64,000 bases of DNA from Komagataeibacter europaeus LMG 18890 (GTDB taxonomy: Bacteria > Pseudomonadota > Alphaproteobacteria > Acetobacterales > Acetobacteraceae). This document shows positions 38,079-46,527 of this stretch, in pieces. The notes beneath the pieces were generated by a model that saw only the letters and a list, made by a program, of their open reading frames with translations, made no database searches and was not told the origin of the DNA. The position numbers and the translations under genes are program-made. The stretch lies in NCBI RefSeq assembly GCF_000285295.1, contig NZ_CADP01000001.1, forward strand, positions 82,578 to 146,577. The letters are read 5' to 3'. Each line of letters begins with the position of its first letter. Position 1 is the stretch's first letter.

Positions 38079-39182
38079 TCAGGAGGCGACGGCTGCCTGC
38101 TCCGCCCGGATTTCACCGCGCAGCACATCAAGCTGGGTCTGCTCGCCCTCACGCTCGAAATACCAGAAGGTCCAGCCATTGCATGACGGCGCATTGGTCA
38201 GCAGCGCACCCATTTTATGGATCGACCCCCGGTGCCGTCCACTGACCAGCGTACCATCGGGCGATACGGTGGCGCGCACCCGCTTCTGCCGGTCCGTAAG
38301 CACCGTGCCCGCAGGCACCATGCCCCGTTCCACCAGTACGCCAAAGGGCACACGCGGGCTTTCGCGCCGGGCGGGCGTGGTCTGCACGCTGTCCAGGGGC
38401 ACGGGCTTTTCACGCCGGGCGCGGCCGATCGCGGCCTCGGCATAATCGGGATGGCGCTCGATCCCGATAAAGCGGCGGCGCAGCCTGCGCGCCATGGCGG
38501 TGGTGGTGCCGGTGCCGGTAAAAGGGTCCAGTACCACGTCATCCACATTGGTTGACGCCACCAGCACGCGATGCAGCAGGCTTTCCGGTTTCTGGGTGGG
38601 GTGCAGTTTCAGGCCATGTTCGTTACGCAGCCGTTCGCCACCGGTACATAGCGGCAGATACCAGTCCGAGCGCATCTGCACATCGTCATTGAGCGCCTTC
38701 ATCGCCTGGTAATTGAAGCGGTAACGACTGTCCGGCCCCCGTGCCGCCCAGATCAGCGTTTCATGCGCGTTGGTGAAACGGCGGCCCCGGAAATTGGGCA
38801 TGGGATTGGACTTGCGCCAGATCACGTCATTGAGGATCCAGAACCCCAGATCCTGCAGGATCGCGCCAATGCGGAAAATGTTATGGTATGATCCGATCAC
38901 CCATATCGTGCCGTCCTTGCGCAGCACGCGGCGCGCTTCGGTCAGCCATGCACGGGTGAATTCGTCATAGGCCTGAAGGTCGGTGAATTTGTCCCAGTCA
39001 TCATCCACCCCATCGACAACGCTGTCATCGGGACGGCGCAGTTCACCCTTCAACTGCAGGTTGTATGGCGGATCCGCGAACACGCAGTCGATCGACCCTG
39101 CGGGCAGGGTGCGCATCATCTCGACACAGTCCCCCCGCAACACCTGGTCCAGGGGCAATTCCATCATAACCGCACCGCTCAT
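38079..39182 (-). CDS. ccrM: CcrM-type DNA methyltransferase (GANTC specific)
   Basis: CcrM methylates adenine in GANTC and marks replication state in alphaproteobacteria. The 367-residue protein has ADPPYNLQL with DPPY at 37-40, a catalytic-loop region IRWKSNPMPNFRGRRFTNAHE in essence (WRKSNPMPNF, 122-131), and the AdoMet motif LDPFTGTGTTTAMA (219-232). The C-terminal RAMA-like domain (about 265-350) includes SGRHRGSIHKMGALLTN and SCNGWTFWYFE. The ATG at 39182 follows the rnhB stop by 7 bp; a second pair of ATGs is 5-6 codons in. The promoter region upstream of rnhB is rich in its own target sites. Confidence 0.96.
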   Translation of the reverse strand: MSGAVMMELPLDQVLRGDCVEMMRTLPAGSIDCVFADPPYNLQLKGELRRPDDSVVDGVDDDWDKFTDLQAYDEFTRAWLTEARRVLRKDGTIWVIGSYHNIFRIGAILQDLGFWILNDVIWRKSNPMPNFRGRRFTNAHETLIWAARGPDSRYRFNYQAMKALNDDVQMRSDWYLPLCTGGERLRNEHGLKLHPTQKPESLLHRVLVASTNVDDVVLDPFTGTGTTTAMARRLRRRFIGIERHPDYAEAAIGRARREKPVPLDSVQTTPARRESPRVPFGVLVERGMVPAGTVLTDRQKRVRATVSPDGTLVSGRHRGSIHKMGALLTNAPSCNGWTFWYFEREGEQTQLDVLRGEIRAEQAAVAS

Positions 39183-39189
39183 GAATTGT

Positions 39190-39843
39190 TCAGCATGATG
39201 GCTGCTCCGCGCTTTGGGGTGAAGAAGGGGAAACGGAAGCCTGCATGATGCGGCGCACCGTGCCGAACGCCGCGCGATGGTGGGGGCTTACGCCATCCGC
39301 CATCAGGGCCGCGCGGTGGATCGCGGTACCATAGCCCGCGTTGCGGTCCCAGCCATAGCCGGGCCAGCGCCGGGCCAGCCGTGTCATCAGCCGGTCGCGC
39401 ACGACCTTGGCCACCACGGACGCCGCCGAAATGGACAGGCTGATCGCATCACCCCCCACGACGCATTGCGCCGGACACCCGAAATCGGGTGCGGCGTTTC
39501 CATCAACCAGAACCAGTTCAGGGGATTGCGGCAGGCGACCGACCGCACGCTGCATGGCGATCCATGAGGCGCGGAGAATATTGTAATGTTCGATTTCAGC
39601 GACGGATGCGCCCGCCACCCCGATCAGGACACCGGGGGTGACGTGCAGCACGTCATAAAGCTGCTGCCTGACTTTCGGCTTCAGCTTTTTTGAATCATCC
39701 AGCCTGTCCGCCAGCGCGCCCGGAACGCCCGACAGGAACATGACCGCGGCGGCGATGACAGGTCCGGCCAGCGGGCCACGACCTACCTCATCCACACCGG
39801 CGACACGTCCCCCATGGGCGTTTTCAAGCGCGTAATCGGGCAT
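39190..39843 (-). CDS. rnhB: Ribonuclease HII
   Basis: RNase HII removes ribonucleotides and RNA primers from DNA. The 217-residue protein contains [16 protein letters not shown] with catalytic D18 and E19, [23 protein letters not shown] with D114, and [18 protein letters not shown] start at 39843 since AGGAAGGA sits 6-8 nt upstream and the family normally begins near that point; the open frame extends 17 codons more into the palindromic promoter region. It precedes ccrM by 7 bp, a linkage seen in several alphaproteobacteria. Confidence 0.96.
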   Translation of the reverse strand: MPDYALENAHGGRVAGVDEVGRGPLAGPVIAAAVMFLSGVPGALADRLDDSKKLKPKVRQQLYDVLHVTPGVLIGVAGASVAEIEHYNILRASWIAMQRAVGRLPQSPELVLVDGNAAPDFGCPAQCVVGGDAISLSISAASVVAKVVRDRLMTRLARRWPGYGWDRNAGYGTAIHRAALMADGVSPHHRAAFGTVRRIMQASVSPSSPQSAEQPSC

Positions 39844-39861
39844 CCATTCCTTCCTGATCGT

Positions 39862-39894
39862 ATGCGAATCGGACCATGATGGCCCGATTCGCAT
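39862..39894. promoter_or_regulatory. 33-bp near-perfect palindrome containing two GANTC sites
   Basis: Arms ATGCGAATCGG and CCGATTCGCAT are exact reverse complements, and the 11-nt centre A-CCAT-G-ATGG-C continues the symmetry with a single mismatch. Each arm contains one CcrM site (GAATC at 39866, GATTC at 39886). It lies 19 bp upstream of the rnhB start. Confidence 0.7.
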
Positions 39895-39992
39895 CGAATT
39901 TCCGTTCTGGAAGGATGGAAACCATTTTTATGCAGGGTTGCGCAAGATGCTGTGGACTCATCGAGTCCCTTAAAATGAAAAAAAAACGACTC
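39866..39992. promoter_or_regulatory. Cluster of five GANTC (CcrM) sites upstream of rnhB-ccrM
   Basis: GANTC occurs at 39866, 39886, 39955, 39963 and 39988. The 39955 and 39963 sites face each other in GGACTC-ATC-GAGTCC. Five sites in 127 bp, all in non-coding DNA before the operon that encodes the GANTC methyltransferase, suggests methylation-sensitive promoter control, as known for ccrM in Caulobacter. Confidence 0.6.
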
Positions 39993-40000
39993 GACCCGGT

Positions 40001-40303
40001 TCAGCCCTTGCGACGGGGCAGGAAAATCAGCCCCATGATAGTGCCCAGCACGGCTGCAATCCCCAGCGAAAACAGCGGGCGTTCGCGCACGAACGTCACC
40101 GCGCGTTCAACCTTGCCTTCGCCTTCCTCATACAGGTCGGCGAATTCCTGGCGCGCCATGCCCGAAAGCTGGTCCATCTTGCCTTCCGCCTGCATGCCCA
40201 TGTTGCCCGTCAGGCCACCGGCGGCGTCCTTCAGGCGGCCAACGCCTTCGTCCATGACGCCTTCGGCCTTTGTCTCGATGGTCTTTGCCTTGTCTTCCGA
40301 CAT
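40001..40303 (-). CDS. CsbD-like stress protein with C-terminal membrane anchor
   Basis: The 100-residue protein starts with a hydrophilic, helical CsbD-like part (ETKAEGVMDEGVGRLKDAAGGLTGNMGMQAEGKMDQLSG, abbreviated) and ends in one span RPLFSLGIAAVLGTIMGLIF with a basic tail PRRKG. That end resembles YqjD/ElaB/DUF883 proteins, which attach ribosomes or other partners to the membrane in stationary phase; CsbD proteins are general stress proteins. The function here is inferred only. A related anchor occurs in the gene at 51696-51953. It is followed by the GANTC-rich region and is divergent from an MFS gene. Confidence 0.85.
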   Translation of the reverse strand: MSEDKAKTIETKAEGVMDEGVGRLKDAAGGLTGNMGMQAEGKMDQLSGMARQEFADLYEEGEGKVERAVTFVRERPLFSLGIAAVLGTIMGLIFLPRRKG

Positions 40304-40391
40304 CGTTCACACTCCGTTGTATCGCTTGGTTTGTAGCGTTGGCCTATAACGCCATGATGGCGCTTACGGTTCCGTACCGCCTATATCATGC

Positions 40392-41870
40392 ATGATCATG
40401 TCCCCCTTGACGACCGCCCCCGCCACATTCCCCCCACCTTCGCCCGGCGTGACGCCCCCGTCACGCGCCCGCAAGCGGATCATGGCGCTGATTGTCGCAA
40501 GCCTCATGATGATGGAACAGATCGACGGCACGGCCCTGACCACGGCGCTGCCCGCCATGGCGGGGGATTTCCATGTCGATATTCCACAGACCAGCATCGC
40601 GCTGACGGTGTACATGCTGGGCCTTGCCGCCCTGATCCCGGCATCGGGCCACGTGGCCGAACGCTTTGGCAGCCGGACCACGCTGCGCTGCGCCATCGCG
40701 CTGTTCCTGTCGGGTTCGCTCCTGTGCGGCTGGGCGCCCAGCCTGCCGGTGCTGGCGCTGGCGCGGCTGGTGCAGGGGGCGGGTGGCGCGATGATGGTTC
40801 CCGTCGGGCGGCTGGTGATCCTGCAGAACGTGCCCAAGTCGGAACTGCTGTCCGCCATGGCGTGGGTCATGCTGCCCGCCACCATCGGTCCCATGGCCGG
40901 GCCCGTGCTGGGGGGCGTGCTGACATCGTGGCTGTCCTGGCGGTGGATTTTCTACATCAACATCCCGCTGGGGCTGCTTGCCATTGGCCTGACGGGGCGG
41001 TTCATTCCGCAGATCCGCGCGGCCCGGCCGCCACCGTTCGACCTGCGCGGCAACATCGTGTCCGCAACCGGGCTGGCGGGGCTGATCTTCGGCATGGAAA
41101 TGCTGACCCATCCGGGTTTCCCGCCCATCATATCGGCGGGGCTGCTGCTGCTTGCCCCGCTCTGCGCCGTGGCCTACCTGCGCCATGCGCGTGGGACGGA
41201 CCACCCGGTGCTGGACCTGTCGCTGCTGCGGGTGGCGACATTCCGCATCTCGGTCATGGCGGGCGGGTTTACGCGCATTGCGACAGCGGGGATCATCTTT
41301 CTCCTGCCATCCCTGCTGCAGACACGTTTTGGCGCAAGCGCGGCGCAGAGCGGGCTGATCACCTTCATCGCCCCCGTCGGCGCGCTGGCCATGCGGTTTG
41401 CCGCCCCCCGGATCTACCGTGGCCGGGGCTTCCGCGCCGTCATGTGCGTGACCTGCCTGGTGCTGCCGGCCGCCTGCCTGCTGCTGGCCGGGTTCAGGCC
41501 GGGCATGGACATGGGCTGGCTTCTGGGCCTGCTGGCGATCAACGGCATGGGGCAGACGCTGCTCTATACCGGCTACAACACCATCGCCTATGCCGACATG
41601 CCAAAGACGCGGATGGGCGCCGCCACCAGCCTGTATTCCACATGCCAGCAGGTCATGCTGACAATGGGCATATGCCTGTCCGCGGGCATTCTGGCCGCGG
41701 GCCGCGCGGTATTGCCCACGTCGTGGCTCGAACAGGACTACACCGTGGCCTTCGTGGCATGCGCGCTGATCTCGTCCATGGCGCTGCCGATCCTGCTGCG
41801 GCTGTCAGCCAATGCGGGGGCCACCATCAGTGGACATGACAATGCCATTACCACAAAGAAACGGAATTGA
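40392..41870 (+). CDS. DHA2-family MFS transporter (drug efflux type)
   Basis: The 492-residue protein has about 14 membrane spans. It begins IMALIVASLMMMEQIDGTALTTALPAMAG, where DGTAL replaces the usual LDxTIVNVALP of DHA2 exporters. GHVAERFGSRTTL is motif A, WVMLPATIGPMAGPVLGGVL is motif C, and WRWIFYINIPLG follows. It is a second EmrB/QacA-like exporter, but unlike the one at 22.5-24 kb it has no adaptor partner. A second long frame (+1) across it is a shadow, since only this frame gives a family-like sequence. Both ATGs at 40392 and 40398 are possible starts. Substrate unknown. Confidence 0.92.
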   Translation: MIMSPLTTAPATFPPPSPGVTPPSRARKRIMALIVASLMMMEQIDGTALTTALPAMAGDFHVDIPQTSIALTVYMLGLAALIPASGHVAERFGSRTTLRCAIALFLSGSLLCGWAPSLPVLALARLVQGAGGAMMVPVGRLVILQNVPKSELLSAMAWVMLPATIGPMAGPVLGGVLTSWLSWRWIFYINIPLGLLAIGLTGRFIPQIRAARPPPFDLRGNIVSATGLAGLIFGMEMLTHPGFPPIISAGLLLLAPLCAVAYLRHARGTDHPVLDLSLLRVATFRISVMAGGFTRIATAGIIFLLPSLLQTRFGASAAQSGLITFIAPVGALAMRFAAPRIYRGRGFRAVMCVTCLVLPAACLLLAGFRPGMDMGWLLGLLAINGMGQTLLYTGYNTIAYADMPKTRMGAATSLYSTCQQVMLTMGICLSAGILAAGRAVLPTSWLEQDYTVAFVACALISSMALPILLRLSANAGATISGHDNAITTKKRN

Positions 41871-41921
41871 ACCGTTGTGCGGTTTTCCCCTTCCCCGCCA
41901 CAGATACAATGTTACATTCGC

Positions 41922-41949
41922 TAACTTCGACCCATTCGAAGCCATGTTA
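41922..41949. promoter_or_regulatory. Palindromic region upstream of the RND pump operon
   Basis: TTCGA-CCCAT-TCGAA (41926-41940) is framed by TAAC at 41922 and GTTA at 41946, and another GTTA lies at 41911. The 190-bp gap before the adaptor gene is otherwise featureless. A TetR- or MarR-type site controlling the pump is plausible but unproven. Confidence 0.3.
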
Positions 41950-42060
41950 ATACTGCGGCAAGGCGAATCAGAAACCTTGTCTTTATCAGCATGGCCCGGT
42001 CCTTCAGAGGCGTAGCCTTCGACAGGACGCCCGTTCGACAGCAGGCAGAAAACCGACCGC

Positions 42061-43284
42061 ATGGATACAACTCCTCCCCCGCCCCGCAGTACCCCGGAAA
42101 ACAGCACGCCGCCCACTGGCCGTCCACGGCGCGGGCGGCGCGTCCTTTATCTGGCGGGCGGGGCACTGGCTGTTGTCCTGGCGGTGGCCTTCCTGCGCCC
42201 CCATTCCACCACCAAGAAACACGCGGCCAGCGGCGACCAGCCGGTGGCGGTCACGACCGTCAGCCGTGGCGACATGCCCGTCATCCTGACGGAACTGGGC
42301 ACGGTCGTGCCGATCACCAATGTCACGGTGCAGTCGCGTATCGACGGCTACCTCATGCAGGTGCTGTTCACCGAGGGGCAGCACGTGCACAAGGGCGACC
42401 TGCTGGCCCTGATCGACACCCGTCCGTACGAGGTGCTTCTGGCGCAGTACGAAGGGCAACTGGCGCAGGACATTGCCCAGCTTGAGGCGGCAAAGGTGGA
42501 TAACGCCCGTTACCAGCGCCTGATCCGCCAGGACAGCGTCGCGGCCATGACGGCGAAGGACCAGCAGTACAAGGTCGAGCAGCTGGAAGGCACGGTCAAG
42601 TCCGACCAGGCGCAGGTGGACAACGAAAAGCTGCAGATCACCTACTGCCACATCCTGGCCCCGGTGGACGGGCGCGTGGGCATCCGTGCGGTGGACATGG
42701 GCAACTATATTACCGCAGGCCAGACCAACGGGCTGGTGACCCTGACGCAGATGCAGCCGATCTCCGTCATCTTCACCCTGCCTGAAAATGATATCGGCCC
42801 CGTGGCGGACCGCCTGCGTCAGGGCACGCCCCTGCCGGTGGAAGCATGGGACAGCGCCAACCTCAACAAGATCGCGACCGGACAGGTCAGCGTGCTGGAC
42901 AGCCAGATCGACACCTCCACCGGCACGGTGCGCATGCGCGCGCTCTTCGCCAATTCGCAGGAAGAACTGTTCCCCAACCAGTTCGTCAACGCCCGCCTGC
43001 TGGTCAGCACCGACCATAATGTGCTGCTGGTGCCCACCAACGCCCTGCAGACCGGACCGAACGGCCAGTTCGTCTATGTGGTCAAGGCCGACAGCACCGT
43101 TGAGATGCGCAACGTCAAGACCAGCCATGCCAACAACACCATGACCGTGCTGACCGACGGGGTGAAGGAAGGCGAGCGCGTCGTGACCGACGGGGTGGAT
43201 CACCTGCGCGATGGCGTGAAGGTCAGCATCCCGCAGCCGGGCGACACGACGACGGGCGCCACCACAAGCAAGGACAAGGGCTAG
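42061..43284 (+). CDS. mdtA: RND efflux pump periplasmic adaptor (MdtA-like)
   Basis: The 407-residue membrane fusion protein joins the RND permeases to the outer-membrane channel. It has a cytoplasmic start, one span at about residues 27-46 (RVLYLAGGALAVVLAVAFL), a lipoyl half VQSRIDGYLMQVLFTEGQHVHKGD (in part), a coiled-coil hairpin, and the second half CHILAPVDGRVGIRAVDMGNYI. The barrel domain contains ISVIFTLPENDI. The MdtA assignment rests on the two-permease operon that follows. It is 66 bp upstream of the first permease. Confidence 0.92.
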   Translation: MDTTPPPPRSTPENSTPPTGRPRRGRRVLYLAGGALAVVLAVAFLRPHSTTKKHAASGDQPVAVTTVSRGDMPVILTELGTVVPITNVTVQSRIDGYLMQVLFTEGQHVHKGDLLALIDTRPYEVLLAQYEGQLAQDIAQLEAAKVDNARYQRLIRQDSVAAMTAKDQQYKVEQLEGTVKSDQAQVDNEKLQITYCHILAPVDGRVGIRAVDMGNYITAGQTNGLVTLTQMQPISVIFTLPENDIGPVADRLRQGTPLPVEAWDSANLNKIATGQVSVLDSQIDTSTGTVRMRALFANSQEELFPNQFVNARLLVSTDHNVLLVPTNALQTGPNGQFVYVVKADSTVEMRNVKTSHANNTMTVLTDGVKEGERVVTDGVDHLRDGVKVSIPQPGDTTTGATTSKDKG

Positions 43285-43350
43285 AGTGCGCGCGTCCACG
43301 CCAGCCCCCCTGCCTGACCGCCTGCCCCTGCCGCCGCCGGAGATTGCCGC

Positions 43351-46300
43351 GTGAACCCGTCCCGCCTGTTCATACACCGCCCGGTCGCGACCACCCTGCT
43401 CATGCTGGCCATCCTGCTGGCGGGGCTGCTGGGGTATCATTTCCTGCCTGTTTCCGCCCTGCCGGAAGTCGAATATCCCACCATCACGGTGCAGACCTTC
43501 TATCCCGGCGCCAGCCCGGACGTGATGGCGACCTCCGTCACCGCGCCGCTGGAAACCCAGCTGGGTGAAATGTCGGGGCTGGAGCAGATGACCTCGCGCT
43601 CGTCGGGCGGGGCATCGGTCATCACGCTGCGCTTCGGCCTGACCATGACCATGGACATTGCCGAACAGGAAGTGCAGGCCGCGATCAACCAGGCCAATTC
43701 CCTGCTGCCGACCGACCTGCCCGCGCCGCCGGTCTATGCCAAGGTCAATCCCGCCGACACGCCGGTCATGACGCTGGGCATTTCGTCCAAGACGATGCCA
43801 CTGACGGAAGTGGAGGATTACGTCGATACCCGCCTGGCTGAAAAGATCAGCCAGATTTCGGGAGTGGGGCTGGTGACCCTTTCGGGTGGCAACCGCAAGG
43901 CGCTGCGGGTACGGGTCAACATTCCCAAGCTGACATCGTTCGGCATCGACCTTGATACGCTGCGCACCACCATCGGCAACGTGAACGTCAATTCCCCCAC
44001 CGGCACGTTCGATGGCCCGCAGCGCGCGACCACGCTGCGCATTGACGGCCAGATTTCGGGCGTGGACCAGCTGCTCAATCAGGTCATCGCGTACCAGAAC
44101 AACGGTCCCGTGCGCATCCGCGACGTGGCCAGCGTGGTCATCGGTCCCGAAAACACCGAACTGGCGGCCTGGGCCAACCGCACGCCAGCCCTGGTCATGA
44201 ACGTGCAGCGCCAGCCGGGCGCCAACGTGATCGGGGTGGTGGACAACATCAAATACGCCCTGCCGCGCCTGCAGCAGTCGCTGCCGCCGGGCATCACCAT
44301 AACCCCCCTGACCGACCGGACCACGACCATCCGCGCATCCGTCGAGGATGTGGAGTTCGAACTGGGCCTGGCGCTGGTGCTGGTGGTGGGCGTGATCTTC
44401 GTGTTCCTGCGCAACGTGCCGGCGACACTGATCCCCAGCCTGTCGGTGCCGCTGTCGCTGGTGGGGACGCTGGCGGTCATGTACCTGTTCGGCTTCTCGC
44501 TCGACAATCTCTCGCTCATGTCGCTCACCATCGCCACGGGTTTCGTGGTGGACGATGCCATCGTGATGATCGAGAACATCGCCCGTTACATCGAAATGGG
44601 CGACAGCCGCATGGAAGCCGCGCTGAAGGGCGCGGGTGAAATCGGGTTCACCATCATCTCGCTGACCATATCGCTGATCGCGGTGCTGATTCCGCTGCTG
44701 TTCATGGGCGACGTGGTCGGTCGCCTGTTCCATGAATTCGCCATGACGCTGGCGGTCACCATCATCCTGTCCGCCGTGGTCTCACTGACCCTGGTGCCGA
44801 TGATGTGTGCACGCCTGCTGCATGAACGCGACACCAAACATGCCGAACCGGCATGGTCGGCCGCCGTCGAACGCTGGACGGTCGCGACAATCAATGGCTA
44901 TGGCCGCGCGCTGGATGTGGTGCTGCGCCACCAGCGACTGACACTGGCGATATTTGGCGCGACCCTGTTGCTGACGGGCGCGCTGGCCGTGGTCATTCCC
45001 AAGGGCTTTTTCCCGGTACAGGACACGGGCGTGATCCAGGGCATTTCGGTCATGGAACAGTCCACGTCGTTCGCGGCCATGAAGCGCCACCAGCAGGAAC
45101 TGGCCGACCGGATCCTGCACGATAAGGACGTGGCCAGCCTGTCCTCCTTCGTCGGCGTGGACGGGCAGAACGTGACGCTGAACCAGGGGCGCTTCCTCAT
45201 CAACCTCAAGCCGGTGGACAGCCGCTCCGACACTGCGCAGGAAGTCGCGACACGCCTGCGCGCGGAAACGGCGGATATCGCGGGGGCGGACCTGTACCTG
45301 CAGCCGGTGCAGGACCTGTCGCTGGATACATCGGTCGCCGCGACGCAGTACCAGTTCCTGCTGGAAAACCCCAGCTATGACCAGTTCACGACATGGGTGC
45401 CGAAATTCATCGCGCGCCTGCAACAGGAAAAGGCGCTGTCGGACGTCACATCCGACCTGCAGGCCGCGGGCCTTGTGGCGCATGTCGACCTGGACCGCAC
45501 CACGGGGGCACGGTACTCCATCACGCCCCAGACAATCGACAACGTGCTGTATGACAGCTTTGGCCAGCGCCAGATCTCGACCATCTTCACGCAGTCCAAC
45601 CAGTACCGCGTGATCCTGGAGGCAACGCCGGCGTTCCAGCAGGACATGGGGTCGCTCAACCAGATCTATCTGCCCGGCATCAGCGGCAACGCGGGGGAAA
45701 GCACGTCGGGGCCGACGCGTTCGCCCACATCGGGGCTGGTGCCGCTGGCGTCCGTTACCAGTGTCACGCGCGATACCGCGCCGCTGCTGATCACCCATGT
45801 GGGGCAGTTCCCGGCCACGACCGTCTCGTTCAACGTCAGGTCCGGCTATGCGCTGGGGGATGCGACGGATGCGATCGAACGCGCGGCGAAGGACATCCAC
45901 CTGCCATCCAGCTTCCAGACATCGTTCCAGGGCACGGCGGCGGCGTTCCGCAGTTCGCTGTCAAACGAGGCATGGCTGGTGCTGGCTGCCCTGATCGCGG
46001 TCTATATCGTGCTGGGCATCCTGTATGAAAGCTTCGTCCATCCCATCACCATCCTGTCCACCCTGCCCTCCGCCGGTGTTGGCGCGCTGCTGGCGCTGTG
46101 GATCACGGGATCGGGGCTGGATGTCATGGGCATCATCGGGCTGGTGCTGCTGATCGGCATCGTCAAGAAAAACGCGATCATGATGATCGACTTCGCGCTG
46201 GAAGCCGAACGGGTGGAGGGCATGACCTCGCTGCATTCCATCCGCCATGCCGCCCTGCTGCGTTTCCGCCCCATCCTGATGACCACGCTGGCGGCCATGC

Positions 46301-46527
46301 TGGGGGCCGTGCCCATGATGCTGGGCACCGGCACCGGTTCGGAACTGCGCCGCCCCCTGGGCATCGCCATTGTCGGCGGGCTTGCGGTCAGCCAGTTGCT
46401 GACGCTGTTCACCACGCCGGTCATCTACCTGCTCATGGACGGCATCAGCCAGAAGCTGTCGCGCCGCTTTGGCAATGCTGATGACAAGGGCAAGGATGGG
46501 CTGCCCGGACCACAGGCGCAGGCATGA
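43351..46527 (+). CDS. mdtB: RND efflux permease, first of two (MdtB-like)
   Basis: The 1058-residue inner-membrane permease is driven by the proton gradient and takes drugs from the periplasm. It starts at a GTG (43351) with GGAG upstream, and opens [23 protein letters not shown]. The family motif [18 protein letters not shown] (TM4 region with the proton-relay acidic pair) and [19 protein letters not shown] near the C-terminus are present, and the porter domain has [12 protein letters not shown]. It overlaps the second permease by 4 bp (ATGA). Paired permeases of this kind form heterotrimers in MdtBC. Confidence 0.94.
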   Translation: MNPSRLFIHRPVATTLLMLAILLAGLLGYHFLPVSALPEVEYPTITVQTFYPGASPDVMATSVTAPLETQLGEMSGLEQMTSRSSGGASVITLRFGLTMTMDIAEQEVQAAINQANSLLPTDLPAPPVYAKVNPADTPVMTLGISSKTMPLTEVEDYVDTRLAEKISQISGVGLVTLSGGNRKALRVRVNIPKLTSFGIDLDTLRTTIGNVNVNSPTGTFDGPQRATTLRIDGQISGVDQLLNQVIAYQNNGPVRIRDVASVVIGPENTELAAWANRTPALVMNVQRQPGANVIGVVDNIKYALPRLQQSLPPGITITPLTDRTTTIRASVEDVEFELGLALVLVVGVIFVFLRNVPATLIPSLSVPLSLVGTLAVMYLFGFSLDNLSLMSLTIATGFVVDDAIVMIENIARYIEMGDSRMEAALKGAGEIGFTIISLTISLIAVLIPLLFMGDVVGRLFHEFAMTLAVTIILSAVVSLTLVPMMCARLLHERDTKHAEPAWSAAVERWTVATINGYGRALDVVLRHQRLTLAIFGATLLLTGALAVVIPKGFFPVQDTGVIQGISVMEQSTSFAAMKRHQQELADRILHDKDVASLSSFVGVDGQNVTLNQGRFLINLKPVDSRSDTAQEVATRLRAETADIAGADLYLQPVQDLSLDTSVAATQYQFLLENPSYDQFTTWVPKFIARLQQEKALSDVTSDLQAAGLVAHVDLDRTTGARYSITPQTIDNVLYDSFGQRQISTIFTQSNQYRVILEATPAFQQDMGSLNQIYLPGISGNAGESTSGPTRSPTSGLVPLASVTSVTRDTAPLLITHVGQFPATTVSFNVRSGYALGDATDAIERAAKDIHLPSSFQTSFQGTAAAFRSSLSNEAWLVLAALIAVYIVLGILYESFVHPITILSTLPSAGVGALLALWITGSGLDVMGIIGLVLLIGIVKKNAIMMIDFALEAERVEGMTSLHSIRHAALLRFRPILMTTLAAMLGAVPMMLGTGTGSELRRPLGIAIVGGLAVSQLLTLFTTPVIYLLMDGISQKLSRRFGNADDKGKDGLPGPQAQA

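Noticed and set aside
36754..39182. A restriction-modification system
   Set aside because: Two methyltransferases are present but no endonuclease or specificity subunit is encoded nearby; ccrM is a solitary cell-cycle enzyme.
40388..41839. An alternative frame of similar length across the MFS gene
   Set aside because: Only the frame starting at 40392 gives 14 membrane spans and DHA2 motifs; the other is Arg/Gly/Pro-rich.
42004..44733. A 909-codon open frame on the minus strand across the RND adaptor and permease genes
   Set aside because: Its translation is His/Arg/Gln-rich and family-free, and it lies wholly opposite two convincing RND genes; it is a GC-bias shadow.
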